Assembly (NCBI RefSeq): GCF_013363995.1
Contig: NZ_JABWGO010000013.1
Span: forward strand, 124,001-188,000
Reading direction: 5' to 3'
Length of the DNA stretch: 64,000 nt
Source: Nonomuraea rhodomycinica
GTDB taxonomy: Bacteria; Actinomycetota; Actinomycetes; Streptosporangiales; Streptosporangiaceae
Of this stretch, positions 34,160 through 42,522 are shown piece by piece (positions within the stretch are counted from its first letter, which is position 1; every line of letters starts with the position of its first letter). Position numbers and translations under genes: made by a program. The notes under the pieces were generated by a model, which did no database searches, had not been told where the DNA came from, and worked only from the letters and a program-made list of their open reading frames with translations.

Positions 34160-35140
34160 ATGAGCGCAGACGACCGCGACTGGTTCGCGCCCCGCAACCC
34201 GCGCCCGGCCAACGGGGCGCCCCGACCGCCCGCGCCGCCCCAGCCGCCTCCCGGGGGCCCTCAGCATGCGGGCCCTCAGCCGTCCCCGGAGCGCCCTCAG
34301 CCGCCGCAAGCGCGCCCTCAGCCGCCGCAGGCGCGTCCTCAGCGGCCCTCCGCGCCCCCTCAGCACGGCGGAGGCAGGCCGGGCGGCTCGTGGCCCGGCA
34401 TGCGGCCCCGGGTGCGGCCCGACCGGCAGGTGTGGCCCCCGCTGCCTCCGGAGCCCGTCGAGGGTGTCACCCAGCCGCTGCCGCCCGTTCCTCCGGGCCC
34501 GCCCCCGGAGGAGCCTCCGCCCGCCCCGCAGGCCCTGCAGGCCCCGCCGTCGCCGCCGCGGGTGCCCGAGCGCGCGGCGCGTCCGCGCAAGCGGGGCAGG
34601 GCGCTGCTGGTGGCCGCCGGGGCGCTGGTGAGCGTCGCCGTGGCCGTCGGCGCGACCACGTACGACGGCTACCTGTTCTACGAGAAGGTCTCCGCCAAGG
34701 AGACCCGCCTCGTGCCCGTGGCGGCCGGTCAGGCAGGCACCGTGCGGGGCATCGAGTGGACGGCCGCGCTCAGCCCCGCCGAGGCCCCGCCGAACAGCAA
34801 GCACGGCGACACCGTCGCCTGGCTCAAGGTGGACATCACGGAGAAGGTCGTGGACCCGGCCAGCGCCACCATGACCGCCAAGCCGGACGACGTCCGGCTG
34901 GAGGACCGCGCGGGCCGCGCCTGGGTGGTGGAGCTGGCCGACGGCGACCGGCCGACCGAGCGGCTGGAGGTCGGCAAGGAGTACCGGCTGGAGGGGCTGG
35001 CCGTGGTGCCGAAGCCGGTGGCCGGCGAGGTGGAGCTGTCGTTCCGGCCCAGCGGCTACCGCGCCGACACGCCGACCGCCGACCTGTTCAAGCGGGGGAC
35101 GAGCAGGCCGGACGTGGACGTGCTGCGGTTCCGGCGGTAG
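34160..35140 (+). CDS. Membrane-anchored extracytoplasmic protein with Pro-rich N-terminus
   Basis: 326 residues. Residues 1-145 are a cytosolic Pro/Gln/Arg-rich tail with PPQARPQ repeats, followed by a basic cluster and one membrane span (about 152-172). The extracellular domain of about 150 residues contains GDTVAWLKVDITEKV and VGKEYRLEGLAVVPKP, again immunoglobulin/DUF4352-like. Third gene of the trio, seven bases after the second. The long cytosolic tail could contact the ATPase side. Confidence 0.7.
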   Translation: MSADDRDWFAPRNPRPANGAPRPPAPPQPPPGGPQHAGPQPSPERPQPPQARPQPPQARPQRPSAPPQHGGGRPGGSWPGMRPRVRPDRQVWPPLPPEPVEGVTQPLPPVPPGPPPEEPPPAPQALQAPPSPPRVPERAARPRKRGRALLVAAGALVSVAVAVGATTYDGYLFYEKVSAKETRLVPVAAGQAGTVRGIEWTAALSPAEAPPNSKHGDTVAWLKVDITEKVVDPASATMTAKPDDVRLEDRAGRAWVVELADGDRPTERLEVGKEYRLEGLAVVPKPVAGEVELSFRPSGYRADTPTADLFKRGTSRPDVDVLRFRR

Positions 35141-35212
35141 CGGGGCGAGCCCGGATCGGTCGGGCGGGCCGCGGTCGGTCCGGCGGGCCCGGGTCGGTCC
35201 GGCGGGCCCCGG

Positions 35213-36523
35213 TCACTCCGTCGTGAACGCCTCGCCGCGCAGGCGGGCCCGGGTGGCGGCGAGGTCGAAGGTGGCCGCCAGCAGCGCCATGGTGACCACG
35301 GTCACCAGCAGGTCGCGGCCGAACGCGAGCGGCGGCTCCAGGTACACCCACGCCCACTCCACCTGCGACCCGACGAGCGTGCGGACCGCGCGGTCGGCGT
35401 ACTGCGCGCCCACCGTGACGGCCACGTAGCACAGGCACATCATGCCGAACAGCGGCGCGCCGCCCTTGATCACCAGCCGCAGGGAGTTGACCAGCGGCAC
35501 CCAGCGCTCCTGGAACCCGCCGGTCACCCGCTCGAAGGACCGCTTCGTCAGGTCGTGGCTGCCCTCCAGGCGGTCGATGCCGCGCTCGAACCGGGTGCCC
35601 TTGAGCATGGTGCGGGTGTCGTCGGCGTACGCGCCGAACACCAGCATCGCCACGGTCAGCCAGGCCAGCGGGATGGCGACGGAGTCGAGGAACAGCGGCC
35701 AGACGTCGTTCACCACGCCGGTGAGGGTCTTGAGGACCGGCACGGCGTCCTGCGCCTTGGTCCACATGCTCTCGGTGCCGACGACCACGGTGCGGTGCTC
35801 CACCCACTCCGAGCGCGCGTCGGCGACCGCGACCGTGGCGTTGAGGCCGTAGAAGACGAAGGCGAACTCCGAGAACGCGGCGGCGAAGCCGTAGAAGCGG
35901 CCGGTGCCCCGCTCCACCAGCTTGGCGAACAGCGTCTTCAGCCCGAACGCGACGACCATCGTGGCCACCGACACCCGCCAGTCGAGGTCGATGAGACTGC
36001 GGCCGACCTGCGACTTCTCGCCGAAGAAGGCGGCCTCGGTCATGTCGAAGAAGTGGTGGAACAGGTCCATCTGCTGCAGGTCGCGGGCGTCCTCGGTCTG
36101 GAAGCCCCAGGCCATGTAGAGCACGGCGAAGGCGGGGGCGACCCGGTCGAGGGCGGTGAAGAACGGCTCGTCCTCCGCGCCCTCGGCCTCCCGGGCCCGC
36201 ATCTCCCACAGGGCGCCGCGCAGGGTGTGCAGCATCCCCGTGACCACGGTCAGCGCCGCGAGGACGACCACGGTGAGCAGGGTGATCGTGGCCACCAGCC
36301 GGACCTGGCGGAAGTCGCCGTAGGCGACCTCGGTCGCGCCGTACAGCAGTCCGAAGCGCACGGCCTCACCCGCGGCGAACCACAGGACGAGCGGCAGCAC
36401 ACAGCGCCCGAGCAGGCGGAGCGTGTGCACGGGCAGCGAGAACGGCGACGGCGGCTTCCGGGCCGGTGAAGGCGCAGGTCGGGGCGGCGCCGCCACACCA
36501 GACGAACCTGACATCTGGTGCAT
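35213..36523 (-). CDS. Polytopic membrane protein of unknown function
   Basis: 436 residues with about eight hydrophobic spans (first at about 43-63). No transporter signature is visible. A loop region is rich in charged and aromatic residues (FQTEDARDLQQMDLFHHFFD). Converges on the extracytoplasmic trio, whose last stop is 72 bases away, and may belong to the same apparatus. Start could be Met 1 (36523) or Met 4 (36514). An inverted repeat (CACCAGA/TCTGGTG, 36496-36520) spans the start region. Confidence 0.7.
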   Translation of the reverse strand: MHQMSGSSGVAAPPRPAPSPARKPPSPFSLPVHTLRLLGRCVLPLVLWFAAGEAVRFGLLYGATEVAYGDFRQVRLVATITLLTVVVLAALTVVTGMLHTLRGALWEMRAREAEGAEDEPFFTALDRVAPAFAVLYMAWGFQTEDARDLQQMDLFHHFFDMTEAAFFGEKSQVGRSLIDLDWRVSVATMVVAFGLKTLFAKLVERGTGRFYGFAAAFSEFAFVFYGLNATVAVADARSEWVEHRTVVVGTESMWTKAQDAVPVLKTLTGVVNDVWPLFLDSVAIPLAWLTVAMLVFGAYADDTRTMLKGTRFERGIDRLEGSHDLTKRSFERVTGGFQERWVPLVNSLRLVIKGGAPLFGMMCLCYVAVTVGAQYADRAVRTLVGSQVEWAWVYLEPPLAFGRDLLVTVVTMALLAATFDLAATRARLRGEAFTTE

Positions 36524-36611
36524 CGTAGCGGCCCCGTCACCCCACCGCAGCCCCCACCCGCCACTCCGGCACCTCACTCGGTCAGGCGGCCGGAGGGCGC
36601 GGGCCGCCCGG

Positions 36612-37355
36612 TCAGGCGGCCTGGAGGTCCGGCCGGCAGGTGCGGCAGGGGCGGTAGCCGGCGGTGCGGGCCGCCCCGAGCGTACGGAAGCCGTGCCGGT
36701 GCGCGGGCGTGATGCGCCGGGCGTTGTGGCAGGTCGGGAAGCACACCACGCCCGTCGTGTCGCTGGCCAGGTAGAAGACGCGCTCCCTGGCCAGGCCGTC
36801 CAGCCGGTCCAGGTCCACGCCCTCGGCCAGCAGCAGCCGCTGCTTGGCCGCCGGCCCGAACACGTACTCACCGAGCGCCCCGTCGGCGCGCGTCACCCGG
36901 TGGCAGGGGACGAGCAGCGGCACGGGGTTGCGGGCGAGCGCCGTGCCCACCGCGCGCACCGCTCCGGGCCGCCCGGCGCGGGCCGCGACCCACGCGTACG
37001 GCCTGACCTCGCCGCGCGGGATGGCCTGGACGGCGCGCAGCACGTCCCGCTGGAAGTCGCCCAGCTCCTCCAGGTCGAGCGCCGGCCCCGACGGCCTCCC
37101 GGTGCGCAGCGCGGGCACGAGACCCGCCGGCGGCCGGGTGGCCGGCAGCAGCGGCCGGCCGAAACGCGCGCGGAACGCGGCGGTGAACCCGTCGCCCTGA
37201 TGGACGTAGGCCACGCCCCGGGCGGTCCAGGCCACGGACAGCTCGCCGATCGGGCTCGGCACCGCGATCCAGCGCGCCGCGATCCGGTCCAGCAGCCCGG
37301 CGGGAGCCTCGACGGCCAGCCCGGCGAGCCTGGCGAGCAAGGGGTCGTCGTTCAT
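36612..37355 (-). CDS. Alkyltransferase: Ogt domain fused to C-terminal Ada-type zinc domain
   Basis: 247 residues. The N-terminal part is O6-alkylguanine-DNA alkyltransferase with the acceptor motif PCHRV (about residue 151-155) after a winged helix GEVRPYAWVAARAG. The C-terminal 45 residues (TTGVVCFPTC ... GYRPCRTCRPD) match the Ada phosphotriester-repair zinc domain with four cysteines. In Ada this domain is N-terminal, so the order is reversed, and the AraC domain is missing. Its ATG overlaps the upstream ECF sigma gene by four bases. Confidence 0.87.
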   Translation of the reverse strand: MNDDPLLARLAGLAVEAPAGLLDRIAARWIAVPSPIGELSVAWTARGVAYVHQGDGFTAAFRARFGRPLLPATRPPAGLVPALRTGRPSGPALDLEELGDFQRDVLRAVQAIPRGEVRPYAWVAARAGRPGAVRAVGTALARNPVPLLVPCHRVTRADGALGEYVFGPAAKQRLLLAEGVDLDRLDGLARERVFYLASDTTGVVCFPTCHNARRITPAHRHGFRTLGAARTAGYRPCRTCRPDLQAA

Positions 37356-37912
37356 CGGACACCTCCAAGCGTGCGCAGCCGCTTCAGCCCGCGCGACACG
37401 TGTGACTTGACCGTGCCCTCGGGGATTCTCAGCACTGTGGCGATCTCACTGACCGGCAGGTCGGAGACGTGCCGGAGCAGCACCGCGAGGCGCTGCTCCT
37501 CCGGCAGCAGGGCGAGCAGCTCCGTCAGCTCGTCGCCGGTCTCCCTCCGCATCGCGGCCTCCTCGACGCCCTCGCGCGGATCGACGGTGTCCACGGGCTC
37601 CTCGCGCAGGTCGAGGGGCGGCCTGCGGGACTTGGCGCGGGCACAGTTGCGCCAGATGTTCATGAGGATGGTCAGCAGCCACGGCCTGGTCCGCAGCGCG
37701 GCGATGCGCTCGGCGTCGTACCCGGCCACCGCCCGGTAGGCGCGCAGGAACGTCTCCGCGGCGAGGTCCTCGGCGTCGGCCCAGCGCCCGCTCAGCCGCA
37801 GCGCCGTCGAGAAGACGACGTCGCGGTGCGCGCCGTACAGCTCGGCGAACCCTCCGTCGAGATCGTCGAGCAGCGCCTTCTGCACCGGGTCGAGGCAGTC
37901 CATCACACTCAC
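37352..37912 (-). CDS. ECF-type RNA polymerase sigma factor
   Basis: 186 residues. Region 2 (DAEDLAAETFLRAYRAV, PWLLTILMNIWRNCAR) and region 4 (LPVSEIATVLRIPEGTVKSHVSRGLKRLR) are complete. Overlaps the alkyltransferase gene (ATGA), so the two are cotranscribed. No anti-sigma gene is adjacent, which is unusual. Damage-inducible control of the alkyltransferase is an attractive inference. Confidence 0.92.
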   Translation of the reverse strand: MSVMDCLDPVQKALLDDLDGGFAELYGAHRDVVFSTALRLSGRWADAEDLAAETFLRAYRAVAGYDAERIAALRTRPWLLTILMNIWRNCARAKSRRPPLDLREEPVDTVDPREGVEEAAMRRETGDELTELLALLPEEQRLAVLLRHVSDLPVSEIATVLRIPEGTVKSHVSRGLKRLRTLGGVR

Positions 37913-37968
37913 GTCTACAGGAACACCGCCGGGCGGCGTTCGGTGGCACCCGGGCGAGAGAACGCGGA

Positions 37969-37995
37969 AGGCCCGCGCCGTGGCGGCGCGGGCCT
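37969..37995. terminator. Hairpin terminator between sseC and the ECF gene
   Basis: AGGCCCGCGCCG-tgg-CGGCGCGGGCCT is a perfect 12-base stem 21 bases beyond the sseC stop. It lacks a U-run on either strand, as is common in actinobacteria. Confidence 0.7.
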
Positions 37996-38016
37996 GTCGC
38001 GAAGCAGGCGTACGGG

Positions 38017-38319
38017 TCAGACGGCCACGGCGAGCTGGGACACCTCGCCCAGCTTGGCCTCCACCTGCACGTCCCGGGTGACGCCGCCGCCCGCGATGAT
38101 GCGGACGGTCCAGTCGCCCGGCGCGGCGAAGAACCGGAACACGCCGTCGTCGGACACCACGACCTCACCGGTGAACTCACCGGAGTGGTCGAGCAGCCGG
38201 GCGTAGGCGGTGCCGGCGCCCGTGACGACGCCCTGGATCACGGCCTGGTTGGACAGATCGATCCCGGCGGGCAGAGCGATCGTCTGCTCCGGGGCTCCGC
38301 ATCCCTGCGCGGCGCTCAT
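38017..38319 (-). CDS. sseC: DUF1416 protein SseC
   Basis: 100 residues, DUF1416 family, matching mycobacterial SseC (Rv0814c): ALPAGIDLSNQAVIQGVVTG and PGDWTVRIIAGGG. Follows the sulfurtransferase gene with a four-base overlap, as in mycobacteria. Role in sulfur metabolism is suggested by position only. Confidence 0.9.
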   Translation of the reverse strand: MSAAQGCGAPEQTIALPAGIDLSNQAVIQGVVTGAGTAYARLLDHSGEFTGEVVVSDDGVFRFFAAPGDWTVRIIAGGGVTRDVQVEAKLGEVSQLAVAV

Positions 38320-39155
38320 CGGGCCTCCCCCAGCTCGATCGGCACGCCCACGAGCGAGCCGTACTCGGTCCACGAACCGTCGTAGTTCTTCACGTTGGAC
38401 TGGCCGAGCAGCTCGTGCAGCACGAACCAGGTGTGCGCCGAGCGCTCGCCGATGCGGCAGTAGGCGATGGTGTCCTTGCCGAAGTCGACGCCGGCCTGCT
38501 GGTAGAGCGTGCGCAGGTCGTCGTCGGTCTTGAAGGTGCCGTCGTCGTTGGCAGCCTTGGACCACGGGATGTTGCGGGCGGTCGGCACGTGCCCGGCGCG
38601 CTGGGCCTGCTCCTGCGGCAGGTGGGCGGGGGCGAGCAGCTTGCCGGTGAACTCGTCGGGCGAGCGGACGTCGACCAGGTTGAGCTTGCCGATGGCGCCC
38701 ACGACGTCGTCGCGGAAGGCGCGGATCGCGGTGTCCTGCTCCTGGGCGACGTACTGGGTGCGGTCGCGCTGCGGGACGTCCTTGACCAGCTCGCGGGAGT
38801 CGAGCTCCCACTTCTTGCGTCCGCCGTCGAGCAGCTTGACGTTGTCGTGGCCGTACAGCTTGAAGTACCAGTAGGCGTAGGCCGCGAACCAGTTGTTGTT
38901 GCCGCCGTAGAGCACGACGGTGTCGTCGTTGGAGATGCCGCGCTCGGACAGCAGCGTCTCGAAACCGGTCTTGTCGACGAAGTCACGGCGGACGGGGTCC
39001 TGGAGGTCCTGCCTCCAGTCGATCTTCACGGCGCCACGGATGTGGCCCTTGTCGTAGGCGCTGGTGTCCTCGTCGACCTCGACGAGTACGACGCCTGGCG
39101 TGTCGAGGTTGGCCTCGACCCAGTCGGCATCCACCAGGACGGCGGAGCGGCTCAT
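38316..39155 (-). CDS. Thiosulfate sulfurtransferase (rhodanese, CysA/SseA type)
   Basis: 279 residues, two rhodanese domains. The active-site loop is CRIGERS near residue 232-238; the N-terminal domain lacks it, as in two-domain rhodaneses. KIDWRQDLQDPVRRDF and LYGGNNNWFAAYAYWYF match the mycobacterial CysA2/CysA3 type. Transfers sulfane sulfur to cyanide or protein thiols. Third cistron after the leader peptide and DUF4395, with ATGA overlaps on both sides. Confidence 0.93.
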   Translation of the reverse strand: MSRSAVLVDADWVEANLDTPGVVLVEVDEDTSAYDKGHIRGAVKIDWRQDLQDPVRRDFVDKTGFETLLSERGISNDDTVVLYGGNNNWFAAYAYWYFKLYGHDNVKLLDGGRKKWELDSRELVKDVPQRDRTQYVAQEQDTAIRAFRDDVVGAIGKLNLVDVRSPDEFTGKLLAPAHLPQEQAQRAGHVPTARNIPWSKAANDDGTFKTDDDLRTLYQQAGVDFGKDTIAYCRIGERSAHTWFVLHELLGQSNVKNYDGSWTEYGSLVGVPIELGEAR

Positions 39156-39565
39156 TGGTGAACCTCCCATGTGGCGGCGGGCAGTAGACGGCGAATCAGC
39201 AGGTACGTTTCGCAGCCGAGACAGAGTCCGAAGGCTGCGTTGAGGAAGGCGGCGAGGAGAGCCGCGGCCGTGGCCCCGAGGGCCAGCGGCGTGATCCCGG
39301 CGACGAATCCGGCCAGACCTGCGACCGCGAAGGCCAGCCCCACCCCCTGCGCGAACCGCGGCGGGCGGGCGTCCTCCGTCACCTTCGGCGCGCTCTTGAC
39401 GAGCGTCCGGAAGACCATCCCGTACGGTGAGCGGCCCGCCAGCCCGAGAGCGAACACCACGGCCTGGGCGGCCAGCGGCCACACGCTTCCCGTCACGAGG
39501 ACGGCGGCGAGGACCAGGGTGGTGACGGCCGCGCCGAAGCGCAGCGCTCTGGGGTCGGCACGCAT
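39152..39565 (-). CDS. DUF4395 membrane protein
   Basis: 137 residues with four hydrophobic spans and the short motif FGLCLGCETYL near the C-terminus (two cysteines), matching DUF4395. Precedes the rhodanese with an ATGA overlap, and is probably its membrane partner in sulfur handling. ATG 39565 is preceded by GGGAGC. Confidence 0.85.
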   Translation of the reverse strand: MRADPRALRFGAAVTTLVLAAVLVTGSVWPLAAQAVVFALGLAGRSPYGMVFRTLVKSAPKVTEDARPPRFAQGVGLAFAVAGLAGFVAGITPLALGATAAALLAAFLNAAFGLCLGCETYLLIRRLLPAATWEVHQ

Positions 39566-39593
39566 CTGGGGATGCTCCCTGAAGGGGTCGGGT

Positions 39594-39629
39594 TGAGGCG
39601 GACCGGATGTCCGCGCGAGACCGTCCTCA
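39594..39629 (-). promoter_or_regulatory. Hairpin overlapping the leader-peptide stop
   Basis: TGAGG (39594-39598) pairs with CCTCA (39625-39629), and GCGGAC (39598-39603) with GTCCGC (39609-39614). The leader-peptide stop codon (39627-39629) lies in the outer stem. No U-run follows, so control would act through ribosome access or Rho rather than an intrinsic terminator. Confidence 0.5.
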
Positions 39630-39710
39630 GGCAGCGCGACAGAGCGCGGTGGCGACGCGGCAGAAATCAACCGCGCGCCGCTTCGTCAGCAGCTCTGTCG
39701 AAAGGTTCAT
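39627..39710 (-). CDS. Cysteine-containing leader peptide of the sulfur operon
   Basis: 27 residues: MNLSTELLTKRRAVDFCRVA then TALCRAA. It matches the short actinobacterial leader peptides of the pattern (R)RxVDLCRVxxxLCR that lie upstream of sulfur and cysteine genes. The two cysteine codons (17 and 24) near the stop suggest translation-dependent sensing of Cys-tRNA. It sits 61 bases upstream of the DUF4395-rhodanese-sseC operon, and the stop codon lies in a hairpin. Confidence 0.78.
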   Translation of the reverse strand: MNLSTELLTKRRAVDFCRVATALCRAA

Positions 39711-39742
39711 GCGGACGACACTACTCGTCGTCTCGCCATCTG

Positions 39743-40258
39743 TCACATCTCGTCCGGTTCTTGAGACGTGATCGTCTCGGAATCCGGCTGCGCGGGCGGG
39801 ACGGCGGCCGCGAGGGCGGTCAGCACGTCAGCCTTGCGCGGCTGGCCAGAGGCCCTTTTCACGATATTTCCAGACGGGTCGAGGACGAGGACCGTCGGGG
39901 TGCGCAGGATGTCCAGTTCCCGGACCAGGTCCAGCCGCGACTCCGCGTCGATCTCGACGTGCGCGACCCCCGGCACGAGCGCGCTCACGTCGGCCAGGAC
40001 GCGCCGCGTCGCCCGGCAGGGCTGGCAGAACGCGGTGGAGAACTGCACGAGCGTCGCCCTCGGCCCGAGGGGGACGCCCAGCGCCTCGGCGGTGAGGCGG
40101 TCGCCGCGCCCGTCACCGGCCCGGTCGCCGGACATGTCACGCATGCGGCCGTCGCGGCGCAGACGTACCACCCCGATTCCCGTACCCAGCGCCAGCGTCG
40201 CCAGCACCACCCACACTCCCGTCATCCCCACGTGCAACCACGCCCGCGCCGACGGCAT
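39743..40258 (-). CDS. Thioredoxin-family protein, membrane anchored
   Basis: 171 residues. One membrane span (about 12-31), then a thioredoxin fold with STAFCQPCRATRRVL (CxxC redox pair) and RTPTVLVLDPSG (cis-Pro loop). The mycobacterial neighbour Rv0816c (thiX) occupies the same position beside the rhodanese. Likely faces outward and reduces or transfers disulfides. An alternative start is Met 12. Confidence 0.87.
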   Translation of the reverse strand: MPSARAWLHVGMTGVWVVLATLALGTGIGVVRLRRDGRMRDMSGDRAGDGRGDRLTAEALGVPLGPRATLVQFSTAFCQPCRATRRVLADVSALVPGVAHVEIDAESRLDLVRELDILRTPTVLVLDPSGNIVKRASGQPRKADVLTALAAAVPPAQPDSETITSQEPDEM

Positions 40259-40302
40259 TCCGGCCCCGCGTCAGCCCGGATCAGCCCCGCGGGTCCGGGA
40301 GC

Positions 40303-40341
40303 CTCAGCTCCGGCGGCCTCAGCTCCGGCGGCCTCAGCTCC
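40303..40341. repeat. 15-base tandem repeat at the anti-sigma stop codon
   Basis: gcctcagctccggcg occurs about three times, so the anti-sigma reading frame has its stop codon repeated in the same frame every five codons. The repeats extend 31 bases beyond the first stop. Confidence 0.7.
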
Positions 40342-41194
40342 GGGGACCGGCGACCTTGACCAGCACCTGCCGCGAGGAGGCGTCCACCACCTCGAACCTG
40401 GCGATGTCCTTCACCGGGATCGAGGTCCGGCTGGCGAAGACCGGCTTGTCCTGGTAGTTCTCCCGATCGACCGTCCAGCTGTCCGTGACGTCGCGCCGCC
40501 CGTCGCGGCCGACCACGACCAGCCGGCACGTCGTGCCGACCGGCACCCCGGACACCTTCACCGACAGCCCCGTCCCGCGCGAGCCGGGGAACACGGCCAC
40601 GCTCGCGGTGTAGCCGGACGACTCGTCCTGACCGGCGAACTCCTGCCCGCTCGCCCTGGCCGACGGCTTCGGCGTCGCGCTCGCCTCGGGCTGCGGCTGT
40701 GTCTCCGCCATGATCCTCGGCTGGTCCTCCCGCGCCTTCGCGCGCGGCTCCTGGGTGGCCTTGGGGCGCGCCGCCTCGTCCGACGAGCGGGCGGAGTCCT
40801 GGGCGCTCGACAGACTCTCGCCGGACCGGGACGCCGCGGGGGCGGAGGCCGTCGTCGCGTCGTGCTGCTGGTCGCCGACGGCCGTCCACACCGCGCCGCC
40901 CGCGACGATCGCCGCCGCGGAGGCGGCCACGACCATGAGCATCCGGCCCCTGCGGTGACGCCTGGCACGCGCGTTCAGCAGCCGGTCGAGCACCTGGCGC
41001 GGCGGGCTGGTCACCAGCTGCACGTCGCGCTCGGACACCTTCTCCAGGAACGCGGACACGCCCTCCAGCTCCACCAGCTCGGCGCCGCACGCCTCGCAGG
41101 TCGCCAGGTGGGCGTCGATCTCCAGCGCCTCGTCCGGCTCCAGCGCCCCCAGCGCGTGGGCGCCCAGCGAGATCCGCACCTCCTCGCACGTCAT
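40334..41194 (-). CDS. Zinc-binding anti-sigma factor, membrane anchored
   Basis: 286 residues. The ZAS motif HLATCEACGAEL (HxxxCxxC) lies at about residues 29-40. One membrane span (about 85-103) follows a basic cluster, then a Ser/Ala/Gln-rich extracellular linker and a C-terminal beta-rich domain (SVKVSGVPVGTTCRLVVVG). Overlaps its sigma gene by four bases. It probably releases the sigma factor on an envelope or redox signal. Confidence 0.9.
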   Translation of the reverse strand: MTCEEVRISLGAHALGALEPDEALEIDAHLATCEACGAELVELEGVSAFLEKVSERDVQLVTSPPRQVLDRLLNARARRHRRGRMLMVVAASAAAIVAGGAVWTAVGDQQHDATTASAPAASRSGESLSSAQDSARSSDEAARPKATQEPRAKAREDQPRIMAETQPQPEASATPKPSARASGQEFAGQDESSGYTASVAVFPGSRGTGLSVKVSGVPVGTTCRLVVVGRDGRRDVTDSWTVDRENYQDKPVFASRTSIPVKDIARFEVVDASSRQVLVKVAGPRS

Positions 41195-41703
41195 GGCGCC
41201 AGCCCCCGCTCCTCCAGGGCGAGCTTCAGCGCCCGCAGCGCGTAGTAGGTGCGCGACTTGACCGTGCCGGGCGGTATGCCCAGCGTGGCCGACGCCTCCT
41301 TCACCGATCGCCCCCGGTAGTAGACCTCCAACAGCACCTCGCGGTGCTCGGGTCGCAGCGCGGCCAGCGCCTCCGCCACGGCCCACGACTCGACCGCCCG
41401 TTCCAGCTCGTCCTCCGCGGGGACGACGGCCAGGGCCTCGTCACCGGTCTCCTGCGGACGCGACCTGCGCGCGCGGTGCTGATCGACCACGAGGTTGCGG
41501 GCGACGGTGAACAGCCAGGCGCGGATGGGGCGGCCGGAGAGGGCCTCGGGGTGTCGCCACGCCCTCAGCAGCGTCTCCTGCACCACATCCTCCGCCCGTC
41601 CGGCATCGCCGGTCAGTCGCAGCACGTAACCGTAGAGCGGCCCGGCGTGCTCGTCGAAAAGGGTCCGCACGAGCTCCTCGTCGGCGGTGCCTGCTGGACT
41701 CAC
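41191..41703 (-). CDS. ECF RNA polymerase sigma factor (SigL/SigK-like)
   Basis: 170 residues. Region 2 (GRAEDVVQETLLRAWRHPEAL, IRAWLFTVARNLVVD) and region 4 (SVKEASATLGIPPGTVKSRTYYALRALKLAL). I favour the GTG at 41703; the frame stays open to 41829, overlapping the DUF2993 gene, with an N-terminal extension that has no sigma similarity. The ribosome site before 41703 is weak. Coupled to its anti-sigma. Confidence 0.88.
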   Translation of the reverse strand: MSPAGTADEELVRTLFDEHAGPLYGYVLRLTGDAGRAEDVVQETLLRAWRHPEALSGRPIRAWLFTVARNLVVDQHRARRSRPQETGDEALAVVPAEDELERAVESWAVAEALAALRPEHREVLLEVYYRGRSVKEASATLGIPPGTVKSRTYYALRALKLALEERGLAP

Positions 41704-41752
41704 GCCCTCATCACGTACGGCGGGGCCGGATGGTTCAGCCGGGTTCGACGGT

Positions 41753-42436
41753 TCATCGGGCTCCGAGCCGCTGTCCGCTGAGGGGGACGTTCTCCGCCTC
41801 GGCCGTGAACTCCAGCCCGTCGGCCACATTGCGCACCCCCGTCACCTTCACGTCGAACGGCAGGTCGCCCTTGAACGGGATCGTGTAGCTCACCAGCCCG
41901 GCGATCGCGTCGGGCACCCCGGCGATCTTCTGCGCCCGCAGCCGGATGCCGCCGTCGGCCACCTCGATCTTCATCTCGGCGTCGAACTTCACCTTGTTCG
42001 CCCCGACCGCCACCTCGCCGGACGCGACGAGCCGCGACCCGTTGCCGCTGATCTTGACACCCTTCGGCGCGTACTTGTCGATCGTCGCGCGCGTCAGCGT
42101 GCCGCGGACCGTCAGCCGCCCGGCCCGGACGTCGGCGCGGTTCTGGAGCACGTCGGCGAGCGGCGCCGTCACGTCGTACGCGACGCCCTGGAGGTTCTGC
42201 ACCGGCACTCCCCCGTACGTGAGCGTGCCCAGGTCGAAGCGCACCTCCGGGTAGCGGCCCGCGACGGCCTGGGTGAGGAAGGGGAAGCCCTCGATCGACA
42301 CCTCGGGCTGCCGGTCGAGGTCGGCGGAGGCCGCGATCCGGGTGGACAGGTCCCGCTCCACGCCCGCGACCGCGACGCGGTCCACGACGGCGAGGAGGAC
42401 TCCCAGCACGATCAGGAAAACGAGCAGCTTGCGCAT
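41753..42436 (-). CDS. DUF2993 (LmeA-like) lipid-binding protein
   Basis: 227 residues. An N-terminal signal anchor (LLVFLIVLGVLLAVVDRVAV) precedes a DUF2993 domain with SIEGFPFLTQAVAGRYPEVR, a signature of the family. Mycobacterial LmeA binds phospholipid and helps lipomannan elongation, so an envelope role is likely. The sigma gene downstream is 49 bases away. Confidence 0.88.
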   Translation of the reverse strand: MRKLLVFLIVLGVLLAVVDRVAVAGVERDLSTRIAASADLDRQPEVSIEGFPFLTQAVAGRYPEVRFDLGTLTYGGVPVQNLQGVAYDVTAPLADVLQNRADVRAGRLTVRGTLTRATIDKYAPKGVKISGNGSRLVASGEVAVGANKVKFDAEMKIEVADGGIRLRAQKIAGVPDAIAGLVSYTIPFKGDLPFDVKVTGVRNVADGLEFTAEAENVPLSGQRLGAR

Positions 42437-42522
42437 CGGGCTCCCTGTCTCAGGCCATGGATCATGAGCTTATCGACAGGAATGCCCCTTCCCCGCAGGG
42501 CCGCCCGCTCACCGGGAGCCGG

